A DNA stretch of 64,000 bases from contig OX419756.1 in NCBI GenBank assembly GCA_948567375.1, positions 70,818,333 to 70,882,332 of the forward strand. Direction: 5' to 3'. The translations under genes were made by a program, and so were the position numbers. Positions 48,097 to 60,633 of the stretch are shown here, piece after piece (the stretch's first letter is position 1; each line of letters starts with the position of its first letter). This DNA comes from Lunularia cruciata (Eukaryota; Streptophyta; Marchantiopsida; Lunulariales; Lunulariaceae). The notes below the pieces were generated by a model, which worked only from the letters and a program-made list of their open reading frames with translations, did not search any database and was not told the DNA's origin.

Positions 48097-51000
48097 ATGG
48101 TATCAGAGCGAGTGTTCTAGTCCAGGAGAGTGGATCACCCCTCTTGGAATAGCATGAACTATTGAAACTGAGTAATTTGAGGTGGAGAACATAGAGTAAT
48201 TGCTAGACTTAGGAAGGACTTTAGAGAGCGGATGGGATGGATGCACCGGGGAGACAATTTCTCGCACCTAGCTTTCCATTCTCAAACCCATTCCACATCA
48301 AGGTTATGTACATCCAGCGTGAGCAGATGAGAGTATTGCTAGTTTATCACTTTGGTGCGGAATTCATGGACAGAGTGATGAACTCACCAAACCCGGTGAT
48401 TCTACCTGTGGTGATATATGACAGAGAGTGCGATTTGACGATCTACATTCTATTATGATAATATGGATATGAATGTCCCAAATCCTCTCCCTTTCAATAC
48501 TCAAGTAGAAATCCATTATGTAGTGAGGCCGAAATTAATGTTTAGAGATTTTGTGGTTAGGAATTTTGGTGAGGAGTATTATCAACGAGTGATAGCTTTT
48601 GAGGTCCCAATGGTAGTTCCGATAGTTTGTGCGCCTTCCAGAGTGATTATATTGACTCTGTATTGAAGTAGACGTTATCAATTGGGTGTTGCAGGAACCA
48701 TGGATCCGCAATTGCAAGAGCTGGTGCAAGGAATGCAAGGGATGTTGAATGAGGAGATTAAGATGACCATGGAGACATTGCAAAGTCAAGTGCAGATCCT
48801 CAGGAACGATCAAGCCATGCAAGAAGAAGAGCCGTCTCAAAACCCAGTACTTGCAACTGAAGTACTTGGAGAGGCACCCGTGCCTACGAACCCTATCAAC
48901 AATGAAGCCACATTGCTACTCCGGATGAAGAAGACCTGCAACATCGAGCCTTACAAGGGGCAGCATACGATGGGAGTAGTGGAGAATTGGATCTCAAGAA
49001 TGAATCGATATTTTTGATTGTTCTCAACAGAGATCACAGAGCATGATGCAGGCGTGTTTGCATGTGGGTACTTGACCAATAAAGCCCTCACATGGTATGA
49101 TGCTTGGGAACAATCCATGCTGGCAGAGAGAAGGGAGGTCACATGGACAGCAATGCAAGAAGGACTGCTCAAGAATTTCCAATCGGTGGATTCTGTGCAG
49201 ATGGCTCTAACCCGACTATGGGGATTGAGACAGAAGAATAGCGTACAAGAGTATGTGGAGGCATTTTTGGATCTACAAGTCGCAATTACCGACATGAGTC
49301 CAGCAAAGGCTCTTGACAATTTCAAATGAGGGTTGAAAGAGCGGATTCGCCAAGAAGTCATGGTGTAAAACCCTCGCACGGTATTTGAAGCTATTGCTTG
49401 TGTGCAGAGAATAGCCGGAGCATTAGGTGGAGGTGAAGCAGTAGTTCCACCTCAACATTATCGGGCAGAAATGCCACACATGGGTGGACCAGTACCGATG
49501 GAATTGGGCAACCTTCGATTCCGGGATCGAGGAGCGCGGCCGCTTCAAGGAGAGCGAGGACGGGTAGAAGAACGAAGAGATGGAGTCCCACGAGGAGAAG
49601 GGACTCAAGGAGAACAACGCCGTTGTTACAATTGTAGCCGTATTGGGCACATATCTACCAATTGTTGCACTTGTTTCCCTAGAGGCCCTCGGCCTTTGTA
49701 CAGGCGATCTTTGAACAACATGGAGAGGCACACTGAAGAGGAGGAGGTGGAAACCACTTCGGAAAACAAAGATCGCCAATAAATGTACCTCGCGGCCTTA
49801 CTGGCTCAATAAGGAAGCAGAGAAGCAAGGGAATGAAGAAGAATAATGCGCAAAGATCCCGAAAGGCAACCTCACAATTGATTGTTGTGAATGGAATCCT
49901 AGAAGGTAATCAAGTGAGAGTATTAATAGATCCGGGAGCAACAGAGAATTTCTTGTCTCGCTCTGTTGCAATAAGTTTGGGAATGGATCTAGAGAGAGAT
50001 GGAAGTGAAGAAGTAGAGTTACCAAATGGGCAAACAGAGAGGATTGAATCATTACCTAGACGGGTAACCCTCTCTGTAGGAGAATATCAGGAAGCAATTG
50101 AGTGGCGAGTGATATAGTTAGCCCGTTATGATGCAATTTTAGGCATGCCATGGATGGAGCAGTACAACCCAATGGTGGATTGGAGGAAGAAAGTAGTGAG
50201 AACCCACCAATGGTCAATCATTGGGGTTAAAGAAAAATCACACAGGCAGAAACTGCCTCTATATGTCGTAGGGACAACAACTGTCTGTAAGACCGATAGA
50301 TGTTTTCTAGGTCTAATAAGAGAAGTCCAGAGTGCACAACTTGCTGGACAAATTCTTGAGAAATTGAAGGATGTGGTGGATGAGTTTCAAGATGTCTTTC
50401 CCGATGATCTACCCTCAGGATTACCACCTAAAAGGCGAGTAGATCACAAAATAGAGACACTCCCGGGGAAGACACCTCCTTGTAAGGCCCCATATCGCCT
50501 ATCACCTCATGAGTTGGAGGAGTGTAAGACTCAAATTGAGGAGATGCTACAGAAAGGGTTCATCCAACCTAGCGTATCACCATATGGGCCCCTGTCTTGT
50601 TTGTGAAGAAGAAGGATGGTACAATGCGCATGTGCATTGACTATCGGGGTCTCAATCAGCAAACAGTGAAGAACAAATACCCCTTACCTTGCATGGATGA
50701 CCTGTTTGATCAACTCCATGGAGCGAGATACTTCACCAAACTGGACTTGCGGAGCGGTTACAATCAAATCCAAATTGCAGAGGAGGATGTGTACAAAACT
50801 CCCTTTCGAACTAGGTATGGCCACTTTGAGTATCTTGTGATGCCTTTTGGCCTCACCAATGCGCCTGCCACTTTCATGAGCCTAATGAATGACATATTTT
50901 GTCCATACTTGGATAAGTCTGTTATCGTCTTCTTGGATGATATCTTAGTATATAGTAGCACGATGATAGAACACAAACAACATCTATGAGAGGTCCTCCA

Positions 51001-53219
51001 GATTCTAAGACAAAATCAGTTGTACGCCAAAATCTCAAAGTGTGAGTTTGGCAAGTCTGAAGTAGACTACTTAGGGCATAGAGTAAGTGCAGAGGGCATT
51101 CAAGTATTGACAGATAAAATAGAGGTCATTCAAAAATGGAGTGCCCCAGAAGATCAGACTCAACTTAAGAGCTTCTTGGGGTTGACGGGATTCTATCGTA
51201 GATTTGTCAAGGACTTCTCCAAGGTTGCACAGCCTTTAACGGCACTACTTGGCAAGGGGAAGAAGTGGACATGGGGAACTGCACAAGAGTTGGCCTTTCA
51301 AGAATTGAAGGCCGCCTTGCTACATGCACCAATCTTGAAGTGGTATGACCCAAAACGTCCAATCAAGTTGGCTACGGATGCATCAGGCGTAGCAATAGGA
51401 GCAGTCCTACAACAAGAGTGGCATGACGGATGGCATCCAATTGCATATTTCTTTCGAAAGTTGTTACCGGCAGAGCGCAACTACCACACCACAGAACGAG
51501 AAGAGCTGGCCATCGTTCTAGCAACCAAGCATTGGAAGCACTACCTGGGCGAGAAGGCATTTGTAGTAGAGACAGACCACAAACCTCTAGTCTACCTCGA
51601 GACGCAGAAGGATCTATCTCGTTGCCAAATTTGGTGGGCAGAGTGGCGACAACGCTTCAACATGACAATCACCTACGTGGAAGATAAGAAGCAACTTGTA
51701 GATGCATTCACCCGCATGCCAATGGCCAACAACTTGGCGGCAGAGGTGAAGATTAACCCTGAATTCTGGCAAGAGATTCTAGCTACTACAAAAACTGATC
51801 CACAGATTGTAGAAGCGCAATCGTCCAAAGGTGTCACCAGCACCCAAGGACTCACCTTTCGGGAGGGCCAATTGTGGATCCCAAATGTCCCAGAATTATG
51901 CACCACCATTCTAGCGGAATGTCATGATTCGGCCATTGCAGCTCATGTCGGAGTGGACAAGACCTTGGAGGCAGTCAAGCGCCATTACTATTGGCCCAAG
52001 ATGAGCAATGACATGATGGACTATGTGCGTAGCTGCCTACTTTGTCAACAGAACAAAGCTTCTAATCAAGCTCCTGTAGGGCTCCTTCAACCTCTTCCCA
52101 CTCCTACCCAACGTTGGGAACAAGTGAGTATGGATCTCGTCTGTGAATTACCCAAGACCACCTCAGGGTTTGACTCCATTGTTGTCTTTGTGGACCGGCT
52201 CAGCAAAATGATTCATGTACGCCCTACCACCAAGGAGGTGACTGCTCCACAACTAGCTCAACTATACTTAGATGCAGTCTTTGCTCACCATGGCTTGTCT
52301 AGAGTACTCATCACCGATAGAGGCACCCAATTCACCAGTTTGTTTTGGCAAACACTCTTTGGTTTCTTCAAAACCAAGTTGGCCATGTCTACAGCTTACC
52401 ACCCACAAACAGATGGCCAAATAGAGTGGGCTAATTGCACGATTGAAGACATGTTACGCGGCTTCACCTTAGAAGAGCAAGAGAGGTGGGACACCCTACT
52501 ACCGTTGGTGGAATTCGCTTACAACAATTCAATGAATGCCTCCACCCAGGTCACTCCGTTCTTCCTCATGTATGGTGAGCATCCCTTCACACCTTCTAGC
52601 TTGATGAAGATCCGTCCAGTGACTACCAAGGTTGATGCAGTCAACACATTTGTTTCTAGAATCCAACAAGGTGTGGAGAGCGCCAAGCACATGTTACAGA
52701 TTGCGCAAAATCAACAAAAGCAGTATGCTGATGCACACCGTAGGCACATGGAGTTCAATGTTGGGGATCAAGTGTGGCTATTGACAACCAACCTCACATT
52801 AGTTGGATCTCGTAAGCTCAAACCTCGTTTTATTGGGCCTTTCTCAATTCTTCGTCGCATCGGCGCGGTGGCCTATCACCTTGAGCTACCACCACACATG
52901 AAGATCCATCCAGTGTTCCATGTCTCCCTATTACGCAGGTATGCTCCCCGATCAGGCCAAGGTACTTCCACACAGGACATTCGACCTTGTCCAACAGTCA
53001 TTGATGGCACTGAGGAATATGAAGTGGAGCGGATTCTCCAAAAGCGCATGCGTGGTACTCGCCATCCGCGGGTGGAATATCTAGTACAATGGAAAGGTTA
53101 CCCCCTCTATGAAGCAACCTGTGAACCCACTGCCAATTTGGCACATGCACCGGTGTTGGTGCAAGCATTTGAGCAACAATTGCACAATGAGGACGTTGCG
53201 TCTTAAAAGGAGGGAGGTC

Positions 53220-53961
53220 TGTAATACCAAGGGTTAGCCATATGATCTAGATGTGAAATTCGGTTTGGTAACATCTAGAATGATGTTATACATGATGGTA
53301 AAAATAGATCAGATAGAAGTATCACCAAAAGAGTACTTCTACTAATAGGGCAGAAACCGAAATAGACTTGAGAACCTTAGAACCAATAGCTAGACATATG
53401 ATTTAAAGGTGAGAATTGGTTTGGTAACATTTGGAAGGATGTTACACATGATGGACTAAACAGATCAGAAAGAGGTATCACCAAAAGGGGACTTCTACTA
53501 ATAGCATAGGAACCGAAATATGCCTGAAAACTTTAAAGGCAATTTCGGAGGCCTAAACGGATGAATTAGGCCTCAAAAATGTGCAGATCCCCCCCCCCCC
53601 AATAGAGGAAAGACTGGCCATCCTTCCCCCTTGGTTTGTCTCATCGAGAGCTTTCCAACGGTACCTTACTCATGTGATTCTGAGATTTCTACAGGAAGAT
53701 TCCCTAAAAGATTCCCTCTGATCAAAGCTCGTTTGACCAACCAGATAGGACCTAGACCAGACAGGTCACCCACCCAAGTAAGTAATCCAAGGGTGGAGCT
53801 TGCTGACATGTCACCTATCTGTGTCCTTAATCCTATGGTGGAGCTTCCTTGGAGGAGATCCTCTTTGTCTATATAATAAAGAGAAGGTGCTCCCTTGGGG
53901 CATCGAATGTTTGAGTGTGCAATCTGTGTTTTCTCTCTTCTCTTGTCCTTGGAGTATTACA
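53220..53961 (+). repeat. 3' LTR of Gypsy-C
   Basis: Same ends as the 5' LTR and directly preceded by the polypurine tract. It also carries the poly-C tract, near 53590. Confidence 0.9.
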
Positions 53962-54023
53962 CCGCCATACTTTCTCTACTCTATTAGGTTCATGCATGCT
54001 CCCATAACTATTAAATGAGTCAT

Positions 54024-54615
54024 TGTAATACTCCGAGGACAAGAGAACTCTCCAAGAGAGATAAAAGAGAGAAAACATAGGTTTCACACTCAATCCTCCA
54101 ATGCCCCAAAGGAGCACCTTCTCTTTATTATATAGCAAAGAGGATCCACTCAAAGGAAGCTCTATCCTTGGATTAGATACATGGATTGGTGACCTGTTAG
54201 TGAGCTCCATCCTTGGATTATTTGTTTGGATGGGTGACATGTCAATCCTTGTCCTATCTAGTTGGTCAAACGGGTTTGACCAAAGGGAATCTTTAGGGAA
54301 TCTTCCTATAGGGAAATCATGTGGGTGAGGTACCATTGGAAAGCTCTTGATAAGACAAATCATAAAGGGGAGAAGGCAAACCGTTTTTCCTTGAGGGAGG
54401 GAATCTTTTCATTTCTGAGGCCTAATTCATCCGGTGAGGCCTTCGAAATTGGCTCTAAAGTTTTTAGGCTATTTTCAGCTTCTGCCCTATTAGTAGAAGT
54501 ACTCTTTTGGTGACACCTTTGTCTGATCTACCTAGCTCATTGTACACAACATCCTTCTAGATGTTACCAAGCCAATTTTCACCTCCAAATAATATGTCTA
54601 GTTGTTTGTATTACA
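54024..54615 (-). repeat. Solo LTR of the Gypsy-C family, inverted
   Basis: Starts TGTAATACTCCGAGGACAAG and ends TGTATTACA, the reverse complement of the Gypsy-C LTR ends. Flanking 5-mers GTCAT and ATCAT match at four of five bases, fitting an old target duplication. It lies 62 bp from Gypsy-C in opposite orientation. Confidence 0.8.
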
Positions 54616-55700
54616 ATCATGTAGGCAACAAATAGCTCTCTCATAGTCATGGGTGGATGCGGTCTCATAGAGTAGGAGGCCACTACACCAATAGCATATA
54701 TTAGACCATGGGCTCTAGTGTTCCTCCATTTAGCAAACCAATTCTTACATAAGGGTTGTACTTTTTTGTTAGTACCTATCACAAAAGTGGATTCAAGCAA
54801 TTGTACTTTCCAAGCATATCTTTAATTAGCTCATGATTGGGATCTTCAACTAGCATTGCATACACATGACTCTTTGAGTTTATTGACTTTTTATCCCTAG
54901 ACTCTATGAAGCTCTAGGTGGATCTCAATGCACGTATGCACTCTTACACACTTACTAGCATCTACACTAATGTGCATATACTTGATAAGCTTAGGATCCT
55001 CTCTTGTAGGGAGAAAGGCTTAAGGGCTTGGCTCCAAGCTTCAACCTTGAGTGATGACTTATATTTCACTTCTGAGTTTTCTACAACACTTCAATTGAGG
55101 TTAGGTCTCCCTCATCTAGCTCTCATAGGAGGTGCAAGACCAATGCGCATGTGGTTCCCCTTATGCATGCATGTGATGCACTTTATATGATGTGTAGTAG
55201 GTGGGGAGCCGACCAGAATCTATGATGCACTTTGTGAGACAGTTGTTCAAATCTTATGAGCTACATGAGCCCAAGTTTAAATTGAGTGATGGTTGGATCT
55301 ACTAGAACCAAGTATTCGTTGGGTACAAGCAGATACAGTTACTTTCATGGATGGCAGCTGCATCTTCCATGACATGGTGGTGATAAACCCTCTACAAGAA
55401 AAGTCCTTGACTCATGCAAGCATATAGGCGACCATTGCCACTAGGGGCAAGGAGGACCACTATGTGCCTCATCTATCCTTAGATACTTTTGTTCCTCTAA
55501 TAATATAGATTTTTGGGCTCCTAAACTACCATTTTGATAGTCTCTTCAAGGATGCAACACAAGGTTCTTTGTAGAGGAGAGGGACATTGGCTATCTCTCC
55601 AGCCATGCTCATATTGTATTATCAATATTGCATATCAATCACTTTGCAACGTACTTAGGTGTTGAGTCTTCATTGACACATAGTTGTAGTTGGTACAACC
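54616..55700 (+). mobile_element. LINE-like non-LTR retroelement, 3' part
   Basis: This continues the element at 44950-47352 after the Gypsy-C and solo-LTR insertions. A frame at about 55020-55190 encodes LQLRLGLPHLALIGGARP. Another stretch at about 55390-55660 encodes VPHLSLDTFVPL in one frame and, in another, ISPAMLILYYQYCISITLQR, resembling the C-terminal region of the same kind of polyprotein. It is heavily decayed. Confidence 0.5.
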
Positions 55701-57078
55701 AACACAACAATGATCCTCCCTCCCCACTTACCAAACATACCATTGGAGAACTTCTACCACAAAATTGAGTACACAATCTATTATTGAGTTTCTTTGGTAC
55801 TTGTTTTTGGAGCACTTTTCCCCCTCGGGTTCGTTCAGGCATTACTAAGGCCCAAGGCTTGTCTTTGTTTATGGTCGTTTAGGGTGTTGGACCTTGTGCT
55901 CTTCTTTCCTTTTTCACTTGTTTGTGCCTTGTTCTCCTTTCTCCTTTCTTTTCATCAGGGTACTCTATATATATATAGTCAGTCCTCAAGAATGAAATAA
56001 GTAGAATATGAAAAGAAATGCTGATAGTCAAGAGTGGATTCGATGCACTTAAAAGCATGACAAGCAACATCAAGATATAGCTTTGTTGCAGTTTAGACAT
56101 GACCTACTCAAGATGCAAAGAACATAAGCTAGGAAGGGTCATATGTTGGTTATACAAGATACATTTGGGTAGCAAAAAGTAAGGTTTATTATAGGTGTAA
56201 CAATTCAGAAACAAGGACAATATCATTTGGCAAAGGTGTTGTTCTAGCATGTAGTCTTTCATATTGAACTCCACCCATGGGTTTTGGTAGTGGTTAGTTT
56301 GATGTATAAATATAGGAAATCGTTAAATAAGCATCCAATTCCCTTGAAAAAACATCCAAGTTTTAATAACAATTAATGAAGGACATTGATAACACTTGGA
56401 AGCTAAATTCTGCCGGTCGATGGGTGATCTGAAAATGCAGTTTATGTCACCAACTAGGACTGCCTACATAACCAAGTGATTGAGGGTACAAGTATCTGAT
56501 ATAACATAAATATTTAAAACATAGCTTTTTAAGGAAATTGGATGTTTATTTAAGGATTCCCTAAATATATTGGTAATAGTATCTTGATTTTAATATCCAA
56601 GGTATTTTTTAGCAAACCTAGGATCCTTATTTGAAATTTGATGCTTTTCATTTCTTTGACTTTTAAGATATTATTGCATCATCAAAAAATACATTTTTTT
56701 AATCCATGTTCGTTGATAAAATCTACATCATGGTTTTATCACTACAAGTCATCCATTTGATTGGAAAAACTGATCTAGTTCTTTGTACCAACCTCTAGAG
56801 TATTGCTTGAGCCCATAAATTGAGCAATTATAACTTGTAAATAAGGAACTAGCAAGATCTTTGCTAATGTGACATTTCATGGATTAGAGTAGGGCATAGT
56901 GCATGCAAAAAGAAAAATCAAATTCCCAAGTTTCTTTTGGATCCCAATTCCAATATGAACTCTGCTGCAGCATTGTTCAAAATCTCCCATTGCCCCTCAA
57001 TTGTAACTCGTGGGTGCAAAAATTGTAAACCCATTTCCGATGTTGATTCGAAACATTTTCTTTGTTAATTACTTTAGA
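55700..57078 (-). mobile_element. Copia remnant, minus strand (fragment)
   Basis: The minus strand near 56.75-56.82 kb encodes IYGLKQYSRGWYKELDQF, the Copia reverse-transcriptase motif normally written YGLKQSPRAWY. Flanking sequence is too decayed to define ends; no LTR pair was found. Broken at many points. Confidence 0.5.
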
Positions 57079-57382
57079 TTCTTTCATAAATTCTTCTTCC
57101 ATGTAAGATCATTTCCTTCACAAATTCATTCGCCTACTCCTCCAAACCTAGACTCATTACAATTACCACTTCAAGACACAAATTTAACATAGATAACCTT
57201 GTTTTTATCATGATGGAAAAGTGCAGCAACTTCTTTCATAAATTCTTCTTCCATGTAAGATCATTTCCTTCACAAGTTAGTTTCCCTACTCCTCCAAACC
57301 TAGACTCATTACAATTACCACTCCAAGACACAAATTTAATAGAGATAACCTTGTTTTTATCATGATGGAAAAGTGCAGCCAC
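57079..57382. repeat. 152-bp direct tandem duplication
   Basis: Units 57079-57230 and 57231-57382 begin TTCTTTCATAAATTCTTC and end with GTGCAGC-type sequence. They differ at only a few sites, suggesting a recent local duplication. Confidence 0.8.
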
Positions 57383-57600
57383 ATTGAACACATGAAGGAT
57401 AGGAAGACCCCATCAAGCCATACAAGGGAGAGACAAAAGAAGTAAAATGGAGCTAGGCCCCAATAGTATCGATACGAGAACTCTACCATACCGTACCTAA
57501 GATATCCAAACTATGTACATCATGAGGTCTACAAACTATTGGAGCATCCGAATGCACATCTGCTAGAGTGATTGTTCTCTTATGGATTGTTTGGAGCGGG
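57370..57600 (-). repeat. Dispersed repeat R1, copy 4 (inverted)
   Basis: The reverse complement matches copy 1 closely (GATGCTCCAATAGTTTGTAG, GATACTATTGGGGCCTAGC). A shorter related stretch lies at about 57965-58050. Confidence 0.65.
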
Positions 57601-58799
57601 CAACATTTTGCCATCTCTTCGGAGCAGTAATTTATTCCAAGAGTTGACTCATATGGGACTGTTCCATGTAAGGAATTTCACAATGAGAAACCTTAAACCG
57701 ACCTTACCCATCTTATTCTAACACTTCCATCCAATCAGAATGGTTATTCGTGTGAGATTGATAGGTGCCGGACATGGTCATAGGATTTCTAAATCATATT
57801 CTATCATTTTAACCAAGTTTGATTGGCTTATTTGCACTCTGTATAGTTCCCTAGACGGGTGAGGTGGATGAGAAAAAAAGTGACATGGGTTTATAATTCC
57901 TTTTTACAATCCAAAAAAAACAGACCTCATAGAACATAAGAAGGAGTAAGGCGACCGCGTAGAAAAAACGAAGGATGGGAAGACCCCATCATGCCGTATA
58001 AGGACGAGACAAAAAAAAGGTAAAATGGAGCTAAACCCCAAGAAAGATAGAAAAGATAGCAATACAAGGGGGAGACAAAAAAGATAGAATGGGGCGGGTC
58101 CCTAATACCAATACCTTACAGCAAATTTCTTCTTGATGTAACATAGTACGTATTTCGATCCCTGTATGTATATTCTACTTCCTTGAGCTGTTCACCGCTA
58201 ATTGGGTGACACGTCCAGCTCACGATCTGAATGTCAGAGAGTTGCACGATGTATGGAGGGCGAGGTACGACATCTTCCTACAGGGCATCCAGTAGAGCGG
58301 ACATATTTGCTCAGAAAAGTTAACAGTTCAACACGTGAGCCTCCTACATCAACGTGGCATAGCTCTGATGAACAAAGAGTGAAACAAATCATGCGTTGGT
58401 AAATTCGGTTTCTGCGGGTTTACAGTTTTACAAACGCATTTTCAAGAAAGACAAGATGATTTAGGACCCAAAATAAACAATGTCTTTGAGTACTTCGTGA
58501 TCATAAGCAGAGTTGCCTTGTCAAGAGGAGTACATTTATTATGTACAGATGATGAGACAAATTTATAATTGGAGGAAATTCCATAAAAGACCTGGCTTTT
58601 GATATTTAATTTATAGGTAAGTGTATTTTAGAGAAATCCTGAATTGAGGTAAGTAGTGCTTTGATCTACGTTCACAAGAATTTATGGTGTATGATTACAA
58701 TCCATTGTGCATCTGAATCAATTGGATGCTTGGATAAGACGAGAAGATTGGTGCAAATCACAACCAATATGCAAATAAGTGCGAAGCCGCTGGCAGCCA

Positions 58800-58843
<44 letters not shown>

Positions 58844-60620
58844 CAAGTAAGCGGTAATTAGTGCTTTGGTATTGAATGTTCCATTAGACTTGATTGTATT
58901 AATTAACCTCCACCTAGTAGATTCAATACATTTGTAAATTCCTAAGAACTTGACCTATCTTCTCACCAAAAACTTGTCTACTACAACTAATCTTATTTTC
59001 TCTTATCAATAATTACATTCCTTCAACAATAAATTTGGATTTTCCATTTTACAGACATAATTACAAATCCAGAAGAATCACCGTCTACGCAAACAAGAAA
59101 GTGTTGCAGATTTGGCAAAACATATCACATTATTGTGCAAAGACAGGCGCGAGGGTACCTCTATTCCACTTTTACTCATCTCATGGTCAAATGTAATTAT
59201 TTTTTTGTCAAAATTGAAAAATTTGAACAAAAATAGACTTTTTGTTTTGAGCTTTCTGTACCGATTTCAACATGTGGGTACACACAGAAAGATACATATA
59301 AGATATAAGTATATCTCGGAGCTGTGGCCCAAACGAGAACTTTCCTTCAGGACCCATTTAAACCATCAGCTGTTAATTTATTTCTCTCCTCTTATCGCGA
59401 GACGTGTTATTCATCTTACCTTATCATATCATACGGTGTGGAATTCAGAAATAACGTCGTTTCGAGAGTGTCTGGCTTAACAAATAAAATACGAACGTCC
59501 TAGGATCCCGGAGGTTTTATACCATATCCTCTTGGATATATCCCCATGCAACTCTTGTTACACCAAACACAAGTACATATAGAATACACCTGTGCTACAT
59601 GTTTATACAACTGCGTAAATGCAAATCACAATATTAACTTTCTACTTAACGACCTTAAAAGGTGGTCGCCTTTTCTTCTTAACGACCTTAAAAGGTTCAT
59701 AGTTATCGGAAAGAGTTTCAAACCGAGCATGAAGATGATTCCGTCTTGTTAGCTTGTGGAAGTAGCTTGAAGTTTCGTCACCCTTCGTTGCAAGGTTCGT
59801 TGCTGCAAGCAATGGCTTCTCGTACGACTCAATTTTGAAGTAAAAACACGAAAATGCAGGCTCGTAGTATAGTACAATCTGAAGGAAGAATCCAAACATA
59901 CAGGAACGCAAACAAACATGTCAAAAGTAGACTTTCAAAACATAGCAAGGATTCTCAGAAATCCAAGCAGAAAGGACCTTCATGCGGTGCAGTACGAATT
60001 ACTGCCGGGGCTTTAGGGGTATCACATGTGCAAAGCTGTCATAGACTGCCGTGCCGCATCATGAAAATTTCTTAGTTCCCTACACTTGGATTTAGTAGGG
60101 GCCACTTACTGGCGATATAGATGATGATTTTATGAGCATTAGACAACACAATTCTGGAATAAAAACACGCTTCTGGGTTGCGTATCTAATCTGAGAAATG
60201 TGTCAACGTTCGTTCTGAGAGAGATTGTGAAGTTGTTTTCCAGTGTAATAATGTGTACTAATGTTTTATACTAATCACATTTGTAGAAAAGCATGCAAGA
60301 TTGTCTGTCTAGTTTATAATATCTTCAATAAAACGTACTACTCTGCTTCGTAAATAAATTCGATTGGACTTCGTTGTTTCAAGATTTGAGGATCAATCTT
60401 TGCAACCTCTGATATAATTTCTGTGCTGTTGCTAAGAAGTATCTTGAATCTGAGTGATACGTTGTCGTCATTTCCAAAGATGCCATTTCAAGTTACTTCC
60501 TATTTGACAAGTTCCGACGGGGATCCACATGTGTGAAGATACTACAAAAGAAACCAGAAACGACAGGATGAAGGTCAGATGCAAACAGTCCAGTGTCACT
60601 ACAAGTCGTTCTGTTGAAAG
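57601..60620. other. Spacer downstream of the photolyase gene
   Basis: No supported gene. It contains a (GTAA)n microsatellite of about 12 units, and a short duplication of CTTAACGACCTTAAAAGGT at about 59645 and 59677. A 122-codon frame at 59112-59480 has no recognised family and is probably chance. Confidence 0.5.
58803..58851. repeat. (GTAA)n microsatellite
   Basis: About twelve tandem tetranucleotides, with one interrupting C near the 3' end. Confidence 0.9.
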
Positions 60621-60623
60621 TCT

Positions 60624-60629
60624 TTATTG
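60624..60629 (-). terminator. Poly(A) signal of the photolyase gene
   Basis: AATAAA on the minus strand starts 4 bases after the photolyase stop codon. It is an exact match to the canonical signal, but it is very close to the stop, so the real signal may lie further on. Confidence 0.4.
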
Positions 60630-60633
60630 GGTT

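Larger units (their letters stand above)
47353..53961 (+). mobile_element. Gypsy-C, chromodomain Gypsy element
   Basis: A perfect 5-bp target duplication CCGCC (47348-47352 and 53962-53966) bounds LTRs at 47353-48096 and 53220-53961. They differ at about 27 of 742 sites by eye (around 96% identity), so it is older than Gypsy-B and perhaps 2-3 million years old under a common plant rate. The primer site TGGTATCAGAGC directly follows the 5' LTR and a purine tract (AAAAGGAGGGAGG) precedes the 3' LTR. Parts: gag (about 48.7-49.78 kb, CCHC knuckle CYNCSRIGHISTNC near 49.63 kb), protease (about 49.87-50.11 kb), RT (about 50.44-51.23 kb, FLDD box), RNase H (about 51.35-51.72 kb), integrase (about 51.9-52.6 kb) and a chromodomain (about 53.01-53.19 kb, [15 protein letters not shown]). 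It is broken at about five or six points. Confidence 0.9.

Noticed and set aside
58803-58851. CRISPR-like or telomeric repeat
   Set aside because: It is a simple tetranucleotide microsatellite with no spacers and not the plant telomere unit.
59112-59480. 122-codon ORF as a gene
   Set aside because: No family, biased toward AT-rich codons, no splice or promoter context.
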